Assembly (NCBI GenBank): GCA_963812075.1
Contig: CAWETN010000017.1
Span: 124,001 to 188,000, forward strand
Length of the DNA: 64,000 nucleotides
Source of the DNA: JAMXLO01 sp963812075
GTDB lineage: Bacteria; Pseudomonadota; Alphaproteobacteria; Acetobacterales; Acetobacteraceae
Direction of reading: 5' to 3'
The notes below the pieces were generated by a model. The model searched no databases and was not told where the DNA came from. It saw nothing but the letters and a program-made list of their open reading frames with translations. How positions within the stretch are numbered: position 1 is the stretch's first letter; the number at the start of each line of letters is the position of its first letter. The translations under genes were made by a program, and so were the position numbers. This document shows, piece by piece, positions 34,724-43,925 of the stretch.

Positions 34724-35197
34724 ATGCACACACGACGACGCGTCGGCCTGGGAATCATTTCACTGGCCGCGTCGCTTTGCCTTGCGGCGTGTTCAGGCTC
34801 GGTCAAAGTCGGCCCCGAGGCGGTTGCAGGACTGACGCCGGACGGCACCGTCGAGATGAACCAGGTGCAGGCCGCCTTCATCGGCAGCGCGGGAGGCGGC
34901 AGCGGCACGCTGTTCTTCGGCGGCGGCGTGTACCGCTTCAACGTCGGCGGTCTGGGTGTCGGAGGCATCGGCGCGTCGACGATCGATGCCGTGGGCGAGG
35001 TCTACAAGCTGCGCCGACTGGCGGACTTTCCCGGCGCCTATGCCCAGGCACGCTATGGGTTCGCGGTGGGCACGGCGAGCGGCGGCGATCTGTGGATGCA
35101 GAACGAAGCCGGCGTGGTCATGCACCTGAAGGCAAAGCGCACCGGCCTGATGCTGAGCCTGGGCGGCGACGCCGTGGTGATCTCGATGGCGCAGTAG
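34724..35197 (+). CDS. Small lipoprotein
   Basis: 157 residues beginning MHTRRRVGLGIISLAASLCL and the lipobox LAACSG, so the mature N-terminus is a lipid-anchored Cys. The rest is Gly-rich (GSAGGGSGTLFFGGGVYRFN) and resembles DUF-type lipoproteins with a small beta fold. It is divergent from the barrel gene. An FNR-type box lies just after it. Confidence 0.8.
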   Translation: MHTRRRVGLGIISLAASLCLAACSGSVKVGPEAVAGLTPDGTVEMNQVQAAFIGSAGGGSGTLFFGGGVYRFNVGGLGVGGIGASTIDAVGEVYKLRRLADFPGAYAQARYGFAVGTASGGDLWMQNEAGVVMHLKAKRTGLMLSLGGDAVVISMAQ

Positions 35198-35208
35198 GCG
35201 TCCCGGGA

Positions 35209-35222
35209 TTGATCTGGATCAA
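35209..35222 (+). promoter_or_regulatory. FNR/FixK-type box upstream of the sulfatase operon
   Basis: The same 14-mer as at 15094-15107 (TTGATCTGGATCAA). It is about 125 bases before the sulfatase ATG and 12 bases after the lipoprotein stop, so the sulfatase cluster may respond to oxygen or a CRP/FNR-type signal. Confidence 0.6.
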
Positions 35223-35347
35223 AGCCAGACCGGTCCCGCCTCCCTAAACGGCGTGACGCGGCACGAGGTCGTGTCGAAACGGCAGATGGCGCCGCATCCG
35301 ATGGGCGTGATGCGCCGGAGCGCCATGTGTGGGAGCGGGGGTAGAAC

Positions 35348-37849
35348 ATGCGACTCAGCCAATCATTCGCCGCGCTTTGCCTGTTGCTGGCTGCCGCGCC
35401 CGCGGGTGCCCAGCAGGTGACCGGAACGCCCGGTGCGCCCGACGCGACCACCACGATCGACGGGCGCTACCTTCCCCCGCCGCCGCAACCCTTCACCGGG
35501 CAGATCGAGCTGAATGCCGCGCAGTCGGCGCCGGCCTGGCCGGCACGCGTGGTGCCGCCGAAGGGGGCGCCGAACATCCTGCTTATCATGACGGACGACG
35601 TTGGGTTTGCGGCCCCGTCAACCTTCGGCGGGGTGATCCCGACACCGGCGCTGGACCGTATTGCCGGGGCCGGGCTGCGCTACACCAACTTTCACTCCAC
35701 GGCGCTGTGCTCGCCTACGCGTGCAGCGCTGATCACGGGACGCAACCATCATTCGGTGGGCTTTGGCGTCATCTCCGAGCAGTCAACGGGCTTTCCCGGC
35801 TACAATTCGATCATCCCGAAGGACAGTGCCACCATCGGCCGCATCTTACAGGAGAACGGCTACCGCACGTCCTGGTTCGGCAAGGACCACAACACGCCGA
35901 CCTACCAGGCGAGCCAAGCCGGTCCGTTCGACCAGTGGCCCCTCGGCATGGGTTTCGAGTATTTTTATGGCTTCATCGGCGGCGACACCAGTCAGTGGCA
36001 GCCGAATCTGTTCCGCAACACCACGGCGATCTATCCCTATGCCGGGAACCCGCAGTGGAATCTGATCACTGCCATGGCAGATGATGCGATCCATTGGCTG
36101 GACCAGCTGAACGACATCGATCCATCCATGCCGTTCTTCCTCTACTACGTGCCGGGCGGCACGCATGCGCCGCACCACCCCACGCCGGAGTGGATCAGGC
36201 AGATCAGCGACATGCACCTGTTCGACAAGGGCTGGAACGCCCTGCGCGACCAGATCTTCGCCAACCAGCAGAAGCTCGGCGTCGTCCCCGCCGATGCCAG
36301 GCTCACGCCGTGGCCGCACGATCTGCTGACGAACTGGGACGAGCTGACCGACGTCGAGAGGAAGCTGTTTATTCGTCAGGCCGATGTCTATGCCGCCTAC
36401 CTCGCCTACACCGATCATGAGATCGGCCGCGTCATCCAAGCGGTCGAGGATGCGGGCAAACTCGACAATACGCTGATCATCTACATCAGCGGCGACAACG
36501 GCGCCTCCTCCGAGGGCACGCTGAACGGCACGCCGGACGAGACGCTGATGTTCAACGGCGTCACACTGAGCGCGGAACAGCAGATGCCATGGTATGACGT
36601 GTGGGGGACCGACAAGACGTATCCGCACATGGCGGTGCCGTGGGCCTGGGCATTCGATACGCCGTACAAGTGGACCAAGCAGATCCCGTCGTTCTTCGGC
36701 GGCATCCGCCAGGGCATGGCGATCTCCTGGCCTGGGCACATCACCGACAAGGGCGGCATCCGCACGCAGTTCCACCACGTGATCGACATCGTGCCGACGC
36801 TGCTCGAGGCCACTGGGATTCCGGCCCCGGTGATGGTGGACGGCATCGGGCAAAAGCCGATCGAGGGCGTCAGCCTCGCGTATACCTTCGACAAGGCGAA
36901 CGCCAATGCGGTGTCCCGGCACAAGACACAGTATTTCGAGATGTTCGGCGTGCAGGGCCTGTATGACAATGGTTGGATGCTCAGCGCGGTGCCGAGCCGT
37001 CCGCCATGGGACATTGGGTGGGGCAAGATCAACCTCGATCCAGCGAATTCCTTCAAGTTCGAACTGTACGACCTGACGCACGACTGGACCCAGTATGACG
37101 ACGTTGCGGCGCAGAATCCGGTCAGGGTCAAGGAGATGACCGACCTGATGTTCGCACAGTTCGCGAAATACCAGGTGCTGCCGCTCGATGCCTCGGTCAT
37201 CACGCGCGTGGCGGCGCCACGCCCATCCCTCGCCGTGGGGCGCAAGGTCTTCACCTACTCGGGCAAACCCGTCACCGGCATTCCCAACGGTGCTGCGCCA
37301 AATCTGCTGGCAACCTCCTACACCATCACCGCCGAGATCGACGTGCCGCAAGGTGGAGCGGAAGGCGTCATCCTGACCGACGGCGGGCGTTTCGGCGGCT
37401 ATGGGCTCTACTTGCTGAAAGGCAGGCCGGTCTTCACCTGGAACCTGATCGGACTGAAGATGGCCCGCTGGGAAGGTCCGGACGTGCTGGCCCCCGGCAA
37501 GCATACGCTGGAATACGACTTCAAGTATGACGGCCTTGGCTTCGCCACGCTCGCCTTCGCCTCGCCCAGCGGCCTGGGCCGGCCAGGCACCGGCACCTTC
37601 AAGGTGGACGGCAAGGTAGTCTCGACGCAGACGATGGAGCGCACGATCCCGATCCTGCTGCCGATCGACGAGACGTTCGACATCGGATCGGATACCGGCA
37701 CGCCGGTCGATGACCGGGATTACCAGGTGCCGTTCGCCTTCACCGGCAGGATCGATAAGCTCACCGTCGCGGTTGAGCCGCCGATCCTCACGGATGATGA
37801 CAAGAAGAAGCTGATAGAGGCGTTTCGCGCGGCACAGGACGCGAATTGA
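35348..37849 (+). CDS. Exported type I arylsulfatase
   Basis: 833 residues. Signal peptide 1-22, then the alkaline-phosphatase-like core: NILLIMTDDVGFAAPSTFGG with two metal-binding Asp, and the sulfatase signature with the formylglycine Cys121 (ALCSPTRAALITGRNHHSVG). The GKDHNTPTYQ and YYVPGGTHAPHHP segments complete the site. Residues after about 660 form a concanavalin/LamG-like domain. This large sulfatase group occurs in alphaproteobacteria next to DUF2092 and MCE genes. A formylglycine-generating enzyme must be encoded elsewhere. GGGGG-type ribosome site is weak. Confidence 0.93.
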   Translation: MRLSQSFAALCLLLAAAPAGAQQVTGTPGAPDATTTIDGRYLPPPPQPFTGQIELNAAQSAPAWPARVVPPKGAPNILLIMTDDVGFAAPSTFGGVIPTPALDRIAGAGLRYTNFHSTALCSPTRAALITGRNHHSVGFGVISEQSTGFPGYNSIIPKDSATIGRILQENGYRTSWFGKDHNTPTYQASQAGPFDQWPLGMGFEYFYGFIGGDTSQWQPNLFRNTTAIYPYAGNPQWNLITAMADDAIHWLDQLNDIDPSMPFFLYYVPGGTHAPHHPTPEWIRQISDMHLFDKGWNALRDQIFANQQKLGVVPADARLTPWPHDLLTNWDELTDVERKLFIRQADVYAAYLAYTDHEIGRVIQAVEDAGKLDNTLIIYISGDNGASSEGTLNGTPDETLMFNGVTLSAEQQMPWYDVWGTDKTYPHMAVPWAWAFDTPYKWTKQIPSFFGGIRQGMAISWPGHITDKGGIRTQFHHVIDIVPTLLEATGIPAPVMVDGIGQKPIEGVSLAYTFDKANANAVSRHKTQYFEMFGVQGLYDNGWMLSAVPSRPPWDIGWGKINLDPANSFKFELYDLTHDWTQYDDVAAQNPVRVKEMTDLMFAQFAKYQVLPLDASVITRVAAPRPSLAVGRKVFTYSGKPVTGIPNGAAPNLLATSYTITAEIDVPQGGAEGVILTDGGRFGGYGLYLLKGRPVFTWNLIGLKMARWEGPDVLAPGKHTLEYDFKYDGLGFATLAFASPSGLGRPGTGTFKVDGKVVSTQTMERTIPILLPIDETFDIGSDTGTPVDDRDYQVPFAFTGRIDKLTVAVEPPILTDDDKKKLIEAFRAAQDAN

Positions 37850-37909
37850 GTGGCTGCCGCGAACGGGCGGGTGCATCCGCCGGTCCATAACCACAAGGAG
37901 AGTGACTCG

Positions 37910-38518
37910 ATGACAAGCTGCGTCTCACTACGGAGAACCTGCCTCGCGCTGGCCGGATGCCTCGCACTCGGCGTTGCCGGCCTGGCCGTTCCCACCACCG
38001 CCTGGGGACAGGCGGCGGGCATGGGCGGGATGGGCGAATCGCAGACGATCACGGCGCGTGCCCAGGTCAAGGCGATCGACCTCGGCGCGCGCATGGTCAC
38101 GCTGGTCGGCCCGGAGGGCAACGTCTTCGACGTGCATGTCAGCGACGCGGTACGCAATCTGGACAAGGTGAAGGTGGGCGACAGCGTCGTCGCGAAGTAT
38201 TACGCCTCGATCGTGCTGGTACTGTCGTCGCCGGGGACCAAGATTCCCGAGGATCAGGCCACCGCTGCCGCCGCCCGTGCACCGAAGGGTCATGTCCCAG
38301 CAGCGGTGCTCAATACCAGAACGGTCGTGACCGGCACGGTGGTCGGTGTCGATCTTGCGGCGCACACGATTTCGCTCGTCGCCCCTTCGGGCGGATTGGT
38401 GCATACCTTCGCCGTCACCGATCCAAGGCGGCAGGCGGCGCTGAAGCGGGTCAAGGTCGGTGACACGTTGACCGCAATCGGCACCGAGGCATTCGCTGTC
38501 GCGCTCGATCCGGTGTGA
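37910..38518 (+). CDS. Exported hypothetical protein with two similar halves
   Basis: 202 residues; a signal peptide (MTSCVSLRRTCLALAGCLAL to AWGQA). The mature protein has two related blocks: KAIDLGARMVTLVGPEGNVF with KVKVGDSVVAKYYAS, and VVGVDLAAHTISLVAPSGGL with RVKVGDTLTAIGTEA. This is a small repeated beta domain. AAGGAG at 37895-37900 marks the start. Periplasmic, function unknown, in the sulfatase operon. Confidence 0.8.
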   Translation: MTSCVSLRRTCLALAGCLALGVAGLAVPTTAWGQAAGMGGMGESQTITARAQVKAIDLGARMVTLVGPEGNVFDVHVSDAVRNLDKVKVGDSVVAKYYASIVLVLSSPGTKIPEDQATAAAARAPKGHVPAAVLNTRTVVTGTVVGVDLAAHTISLVAPSGGLVHTFAVTDPRRQAALKRVKVGDTLTAIGTEAFAVALDPV

Positions 38519-38573
38519 TGGTGCCGCTGCCGGCAGCGAAACGGACGTTGACCAGGAGAGAGGGACGCGAACC

Positions 38574-39374
38574 ATGGCAGCGATATGCAGGCTGTCGAAG
38601 TGGTCACTGGCCATCGGCGTTTTGCTGCCGCTGCGGTTGAGCGCGCAGCCGACACCGTCGGCGAGCGAGCCGCCACCGATCGAGCCCAAGGCGGTGGAGA
38701 TCCTCAAGGCCGCCTGCGATACGCTGGCGGCGGCGAAGGCGATGTCGTTCACCGCGGTCAGCACCTATGAGAAGGCTGCCCGCAACGGTCAGCCGCTGTT
38801 CTACACCACACTGAACCAGGTCACGATGCAGCGGCCCGACAAGCTGCGCGTCATCACGCCGGGCGACGGCACGCCGGACGAGTTCTACTACGACGGCAAG
38901 ACGATCACCGCCTATGTCCCGTCAGCGGATCTGGTCGCGGTGGCCGACGCCCCGCCGACGATCGAGCAGATGATCGACGTGGCCTGGGAGAAGGCGGCGA
39001 TCTACTTCCCGTTCGCCGACATGCTGATGCCAAAGCCCTGCGCCGTGTTCGAGGAGCACGGCCTGAACTCCGCCTTCTATGTCGGCCAGTCGAAGATCGT
39101 GGCGCGCACCACGACCGACATGGTCGCCGTGGCGGGCGACAACGTGGAAGCCGAATTGTGGATCGGCACCGCGGATCATCTGCCGCGCCTCGTGCGCGCG
39201 GTGTATCCGCACGAACCGGCGCACGCGCTGTATCAGACCGAGTACTCCGACTGGCGGCTGACCGACACCGCCGCCGCGGCCGACTTCGCGTCCGAGAAGG
39301 CGGCGAAGGCCAAACCGATGAAGTTCCAGCCGCCTGGGCTCCGCGAGGCGCCACCGGCTCCGGCGAAGCAGTGA
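38574..39374 (+). CDS. DUF2092 family exported protein
   Basis: 266 residues with an N-terminal signal (LAIGVLLPLRLSAQP). The central part is a half-barrel lipid-binding fold of the LolA type: AAAKAMSFTAVSTYEKAARN, DKLRVITPGDGTPDEFYYDG, KTITAYVPSADLVAVADAPP, and RLVRAVYPHEPAHALYQTEY. DUF2092 proteins are LolA/LppX-like and probably carry lipid or a hydrophobic compound across the periplasm. The adjacent MCE operon supports lipid handling. Confidence 0.85.
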   Translation: MAAICRLSKWSLAIGVLLPLRLSAQPTPSASEPPPIEPKAVEILKAACDTLAAAKAMSFTAVSTYEKAARNGQPLFYTTLNQVTMQRPDKLRVITPGDGTPDEFYYDGKTITAYVPSADLVAVADAPPTIEQMIDVAWEKAAIYFPFADMLMPKPCAVFEEHGLNSAFYVGQSKIVARTTTDMVAVAGDNVEAELWIGTADHLPRLVRAVYPHEPAHALYQTEYSDWRLTDTAAAADFASEKAAKAKPMKFQPPGLREAPPAPAKQ

Positions 39375-39388
39375 GGGGAGACCGTTCC

Positions 39389-40012
39389 ATGCGACAGATC
39401 ACTCTCGCGGCCGCTGCCGCGGTTGCCGCGCTGCTTACGTCACCCTCGGCGCACGCCTGGTTCCATGGCTACTCCGGCGGCGGCTTTTCGCGTGGCGGCG
39501 ACTTCGGCGGCTGGAACCATTCCAGTTCGTTCGGCGCCGGTGGCTTCTCGCATTCCAGCGACTGGGGCGGCTGGGACCACAGTACACAGGTCACCGCCGG
39601 CGGCGTATCGCATGAGAGCAACTATGGTGGAGCCTGGCATGGCACGGCCGCCGACTCGCAGGGCGTCTATCACGGCAGCGATTACGGCGGGTACTACCAC
39701 GGGACAACGACGACGGCGTACGGCAGCTATTACCACCAGCCGGCTACGGTGAACTATTACGGCAACAGTTGCTACAATTGCGGCGCCGGCTGGGGCGCCG
39801 CGGCGGCGGGGGCCGCGGTGGGGGTCGCCGCCGGGGCGGCGATCGGGGCAACCGCGGCGGCGGCGGCCGCACCACCACCGGCCTATTACGCCGCATTGCC
39901 GGGAGGCTGCTTCTACCAGGCCGCATATCGGGAGTATCAATGCGGCAGCACCTGGATGATGCCGTCGTATGGCGCGAACGGGGTCTATTATCAGGCCGTC
40001 CCGCCGCCCTGA
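39389..40012 (+). CDS. Exported Gly/Tyr/His-rich protein
   Basis: 207 residues; signal peptide with AHA cleavage near 24, then repeated WN/WD-H-S units (FSRGGDFGGWNHSS, FSHSSDWGGWDHST, SHESNYGGAWHGT, YHGSDYGGYYHGT), an Ala/Gly-rich hydrophobic stretch like a glycine-zipper, and two Cys pairs. Low-complexity surface or periplasmic protein. It belongs to the sulfatase-DUF2092 cluster by spacing. Confidence 0.75.
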   Translation: MRQITLAAAAAVAALLTSPSAHAWFHGYSGGGFSRGGDFGGWNHSSSFGAGGFSHSSDWGGWDHSTQVTAGGVSHESNYGGAWHGTAADSQGVYHGSDYGGYYHGTTTTAYGSYYHQPATVNYYGNSCYNCGAGWGAAAAGAAVGVAAGAAIGATAAAAAAPPPAYYAALPGGCFYQAAYREYQCGSTWMMPSYGANGVYYQAVPPP

Positions 40013-40177
40013 CCGGTGACTTTTTGACGTCGGGCATCGGCATCCGTCGGCGGGGCAGGTCGATGACGCGGCTTGCCCCAGGCGTGTCTTTGGACCAATG
40101 AACGGATATTGCTGTGCGGATGCGATGCGGCGGCGGCCCCGCCGGGCAAAATCCAGCCGCTGAACAAGGGTTATGCC

Positions 40178-41869
40178 ATGAGCGACATCGCCGACCCGCC
40201 CGCGCCGGCACGTGCAATGATCCGACGCTCGCGCCGATTGCCCATCATCTGGATCATTCCCATTCTGGCGGTTGTGATGGGCGCGTGGCTTGCCTGGGAC
40301 ACGCTGTCTAAGGAAGGCCCGACGATCACGATATCGTTCGACACGGCCGAGGGTCTGCAGCCGGGCCAGTCGCAGCTGAAATTCAAGGACATCGTACTGG
40401 GCACGGTGCAGAGCACGGAGCTCACGCCGGACCACACCCACGTCAAGGTGCGCGTCGCGACGACGCGGCAGGCCGAGCCGCTGCTGACCGACCAGACGAT
40501 CTTCTGGGTGGTCAAGCCGCGGCTGTTCGCCGGCAACGTCTCGGGTCTCGAGACGCTGCTGTCGGGTGCCTATATCGGCATGCTGCCGGCGCCGGGCAGG
40601 GGCAAGGCGCAGCGGGAGTTCACCGGGCATGAGGATCCGCCGCTGCTCGAGGCCAGCGTGCCGGGCCACACGTTTCTGCTGAAGGCGACCCGGCTCGGTT
40701 CAATCTCGCTCGGCTCGCCGGTGTTCTTCCGTGATCTGACCGTCGGCGAGGTGCTGGGCTGGGACATCGCGGACATGGCGGAGAGCGTGACGATTCGCGC
40801 CTTCGTGCGTGCGCCCTACGACCGCTACGTCGGCGATGCATCGAAGTTCTGGAACGCGTCGGGACTTTCGGTGAAGCTCGGCGCCTCGGGCGTCGAGTTG
40901 CAGATGGAGTCGCTGCGAGCGTTGCTACTCGGCGGCATCGCGTTCGAGACACCGGGGAAGGTGAACACCGCAGCCGCGGATCTCGACGGCCACGTATTTC
41001 CGCTCTACGCGGACCGCACCACCGCCAACGCCTCGTCGTACAGCCGCAAGTTCCCACTGGTCTCGTATTTCCCGGGGTCTGTCAGTGGGCTCGGGCCCGG
41101 CTCGGAAGTCACCGTGCATGGACTGCTGGTCGGTCATGTACTGGACGTCCGGCTTACATACGATCCGGTGAAGGATAGGATCCTGGCGCCCGTGCGCTAT
41201 GAGGTGGAGCCCGAGCGGGTCATCGGCGTCGGCAACAAGGTCTTCAACACGGCCGGCGAGGCAGTCGATGCGCTGGTGCAGCGGGGCCTTCGCGCAAGTC
41301 TGCAGGGCGCCAACCTGATCACCGGACAGCAGGTCGTGGCGCTCGACTTCGTCGAGAACGCGCCACCCGCGACGGTGACCAGGGACGGTTCGGACTTCGT
41401 GCTGCCGACCACTGCTGGCGGCGGGCTCTCCGGCGTGGCGTCATCGGCGGGTGATCTGCTGCAGCAGGTCGGCAAGATCCCGTTCAAGGCGATCGGCGAC
41501 AATCTCGACGGCCTGCTTCGCGCCGCCAACGATATCGCGAACGGGCCGCAGCTCCGCCAGTCGCTGACCGATCTGACCGCCACGCTGAACAGCGTGAAGG
41601 AGCTCGTTGCGCATGTGGACAGCAGCATGGGCCCGGCCATGCAGCAACTGCCGGCGCTCTCATCCGGATTGCAGAAGACGATGACAAGCGTCAACAAGCT
41701 GGTGCTGTCGCTCGACAACGGCTACGGCGACAACACGCAGTTCAACCGTGACCTGGGACGCCTGCTCATCCAGCTGAACGACGCTGTCCGGTCGATCCGG
41801 TCATTGACCGACCTGCTGTCGCGGCATCCGGAGGCACTGATCAAGGGCCGCACCGGAGTCGTCGAATGA
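40178..41869 (+). CDS. pqiB: MCE-domain intermembrane transport protein PqiB
   Basis: 563 residues: one N-terminal membrane helix (IIWIIPILAVVMGAWLAWDT), then three MCE domains (first GPTITISFDTAEGLQPGQSQ, second LKATRLGSISLGSPVFFRDL, third ASSYSRKFPLVSYFPGSV), and a C-terminal helical region LTDLTATLNSVKELVAHVDS. PqiB forms the hexameric tube that moves lipids between membranes. The ATG at 40178 follows AACAAGGG. Its stop overlaps pqiC. Confidence 0.92.
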   Translation: MSDIADPPAPARAMIRRSRRLPIIWIIPILAVVMGAWLAWDTLSKEGPTITISFDTAEGLQPGQSQLKFKDIVLGTVQSTELTPDHTHVKVRVATTRQAEPLLTDQTIFWVVKPRLFAGNVSGLETLLSGAYIGMLPAPGRGKAQREFTGHEDPPLLEASVPGHTFLLKATRLGSISLGSPVFFRDLTVGEVLGWDIADMAESVTIRAFVRAPYDRYVGDASKFWNASGLSVKLGASGVELQMESLRALLLGGIAFETPGKVNTAAADLDGHVFPLYADRTTANASSYSRKFPLVSYFPGSVSGLGPGSEVTVHGLLVGHVLDVRLTYDPVKDRILAPVRYEVEPERVIGVGNKVFNTAGEAVDALVQRGLRASLQGANLITGQQVVALDFVENAPPATVTRDGSDFVLPTTAGGGLSGVASSAGDLLQQVGKIPFKAIGDNLDGLLRAANDIANGPQLRQSLTDLTATLNSVKELVAHVDSSMGPAMQQLPALSSGLQKTMTSVNKLVLSLDNGYGDNTQFNRDLGRLLIQLNDAVRSIRSLTDLLSRHPEALIKGRTGVVE

Positions 41870-42456
41870 TCGCGTCGCGCGGACGCCGGTGGCTGGGTGC
41901 GGTGGGCCTGGCAACGGCACTCGCCGCCTGCTCGTCGCCCAATCCGGTACTCTATACCATCGCGCCGGTTAAAGGCGCCGAGCACAACGGCGGTCCCCGG
42001 GTGATCCTGCTGCAGCAGATCGGGCTCGAGCGCTACCTCGAGCGTTCGCAGATCGTGCGGTCGTCGGAGAACTACCGGCTCGACGTCATGTCGAACGACT
42101 GGTGGGGCGAGCCGCTCGGGGCGATGCTGAGCCGCGTGCTGCTCGAGGAGCTGGGACAGCGCCTGCCGCACAGCGTCGCCATCAGCGAGATCGGCGCCGT
42201 GTCCGCGCCGCCGGATGCCACGTTGGCGCTGAACATCCAGCGGCTCGACCAGGATGCCGCCGGCACCCTCGTGTTGGCGGCGCAGGCGAGCGTGGCGTTC
42301 AAGGCACGCTCCGCCCCGGTGCTGAGGAGCTTCCGCTTTACCGTGCAGCCGCCGACGCCCGACATCCCGGGCGAGGTGCAGGCCATCAGTACTGCGGTCG
42401 GCCAGCTCGCTGACGGATTGGCTGCGATGCTGATCGCCGGCCCGTCGGCGCGATGA
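41866..42456 (+). CDS. pqiC: PqiC/ABC-type transport auxiliary lipoprotein
   Basis: 196 residues with signal and lipobox (GLATALAACSSP). The rest follows the PqiC/MlaB-side auxiliary lipoprotein pattern: NPVLYTIAPVKGAEHNGGPR, RLDVMSNDWWGEPLGAMLSR. It would anchor the PqiB tube at the outer membrane. Start and stop both overlap the neighbours by four bases. Confidence 0.88.
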   Translation: MIASRGRRWLGAVGLATALAACSSPNPVLYTIAPVKGAEHNGGPRVILLQQIGLERYLERSQIVRSSENYRLDVMSNDWWGEPLGAMLSRVLLEELGQRLPHSVAISEIGAVSAPPDATLALNIQRLDQDAAGTLVLAAQASVAFKARSAPVLRSFRFTVQPPTPDIPGEVQAISTAVGQLADGLAAMLIAGPSAR

Positions 42457-43751
42457 GACGTCTCGTCGCAGGGCCGCCGGTTTCGCCGCCGCAGCTGCGC
42501 GAATGTCCGGGCTGCGGGCTGCTCCAGCTGGTGCCGGCGCTGCATCGTGGCATGACCGCACAGTGCATCCGCTGTCCGACCACGCTGCATCGCACGACCA
42601 CGCACTCGCTCAGCGACAGCATTGCACTCACGGTTGCCGCGCTGGCGATGTTGCTCGTCATGAGCACCACCACGCTGATGGGCGTCGAGACCGCGGGCAT
42701 CGCCCATACCGCCAATCTGCTGTCCGGCCCGGCCGAACTCGTGCGGCGCAACATGACCGGGCTGGCCGCGGTGGTGGTCTTTGTCACGCTGGTGGCGCCG
42801 CTCGGCAAGCTCGGCGGCACGCTCTACGTGCTGATCCGGCTGCACGAGAACCGGCCGGCCGACCACCTGCGCCGCGTCTTCATCCTGGTCGAGCGGCTGC
42901 GGCCCTGGTCGATGATCGAGGTCTTCGTGTTCGGCGTGTTCGTCGCCTACGTGAAGCTCGGCGACCTCGTGCACATCACGCTCGACGTCGGCGTCTACGC
43001 GCTGATCGCGCTGATGTTCCTGATCATCTGGGCGGACACTTCGCTGGATCGTCAGGCGGTATGGCAGCGGCTCGATCGTTCCCGTGGCGAGCGGCGTCCG
43101 CCCGCGCTTGGGCATGGGTCCGCAGCGATCGGCTGCGAGGTCTGCGGACTTGTCGCGCCACCGCGCCCGAATGACCGCGGCTGCCGGCGGTGCGATGCGC
43201 CGCTGCATCGACGCAAGCCTGACAGCGTGACGCGTACCTGGGCCCTCGTGCTGGCCGCCGCGGTGCTCTATGTGCCGGCCAACTACTACCCGGTGCTGAC
43301 GGTGATGCAGCTTGGCGCCGGACAGCCCAGCACGATCGTCGGCGGCGTCCGGGAACTGGTCGCGTCGGGCATGTACCCGCTGGCGGCGCTGGTGTTCTTC
43401 GCCAGCATCGCGGTGCCGATGCTCAAGCTGGTGGGTCTCTCGGTGATGCTGGCGACCGTGCAGTTCGGGCGGATGGCCTGGCTGCGTGATCGCACCCGGC
43501 TGTATCACGCCGTGCGCTTTGTCGGCCGCTGGTCGATGATCGACATCTTCATGGAGGCGCTGCTCGGCGCGCTGGTAAGGTTCGGCTCCGTCATCACCAT
43601 CGAACCCGGCGTGGGTGCCGTGGCATTCTGTGGCGTGGTGATCCTGACCATGTTCGCCGCCGAGACGTTCGATCCGCGGCTGATGTGGGACGCGGCCGAG
43701 CGGGCGGAAGCGACGCGAGCCGGCGTCGCGCCGGCTACTGTTCGTCTGTGA
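42453..43751 (+). CDS. pqiA: Paraquat-inducible protein A (membrane partner of PqiB)
   Basis: 432 residues: two rubredoxin-like zinc ribbons (LRECPGCGLLQLVPALHRG with AQCIRC near the N-terminus; CEVCGLVAPPRPNDRGCRRC in the middle) and two sets of four membrane helices, for example FGVFVAYVKLGDLVHITLDV and TLMGVETAGIAHTANLLSG. PqiA works with PqiB and PqiC in lipid transport. In E. coli the order is A-B-C; here A is last, encoded as pqiB-pqiC-pqiA. Confidence 0.92.
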   Translation: MRRLVAGPPVSPPQLRECPGCGLLQLVPALHRGMTAQCIRCPTTLHRTTTHSLSDSIALTVAALAMLLVMSTTTLMGVETAGIAHTANLLSGPAELVRRNMTGLAAVVVFVTLVAPLGKLGGTLYVLIRLHENRPADHLRRVFILVERLRPWSMIEVFVFGVFVAYVKLGDLVHITLDVGVYALIALMFLIIWADTSLDRQAVWQRLDRSRGERRPPALGHGSAAIGCEVCGLVAPPRPNDRGCRRCDAPLHRRKPDSVTRTWALVLAAAVLYVPANYYPVLTVMQLGAGQPSTIVGGVRELVASGMYPLAALVFFASIAVPMLKLVGLSVMLATVQFGRMAWLRDRTRLYHAVRFVGRWSMIDIFMEALLGALVRFGSVITIEPGVGAVAFCGVVILTMFAAETFDPRLMWDAAERAEATRAGVAPATVRL

Positions 43752-43902
43752 CGTCGATGCGCGCCCAGGTCGGGTCGGGGTTGAAGCGGGGGATCGCGCC
43801 AGCCGGAGGAGGCGGAGCCGACGTCTGGCCATGGGCGGATGGCGGCGCTGTGGCGGCCACCAGCGCGATACTCGCGAGCAAGGCGATTGCCCGACTCGTC
43901 AT
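43735..43902 (-). CDS. Tiny exported peptide
   Basis: 55 residues: MTSRAIALLASIALVAATAP is a good signal peptide ending near AHG, followed by a short Pro-rich mature part (SAPPPPAGAIPRFNPDPTWA). It overlaps the last 17 bases of pqiA on the other strand and starts 24 bases downstream of the TauE stop, so it may be read from the same transcript. Function unknown. Confidence 0.5.
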   Translation of the reverse strand: MTSRAIALLASIALVAATAPPSAHGQTSAPPPPAGAIPRFNPDPTWARIDVTDEQ

Positions 43903-43925
43903 TTTCGTCCCCAGACCCGTCGGGA

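Noticed and set aside
35348..37849. Second-strand long frame antisense to the sulfatase
   Set aside because: A 680-residue minus frame exists but is the mirror of codon bias (Arg/Val/Asp-rich), without motifs.
39389..40012. Amyloid or ice-binding repeat protein
   Set aside because: Gly/Tyr/His repeats are irregular, without the fixed period needed; described only as low complexity.
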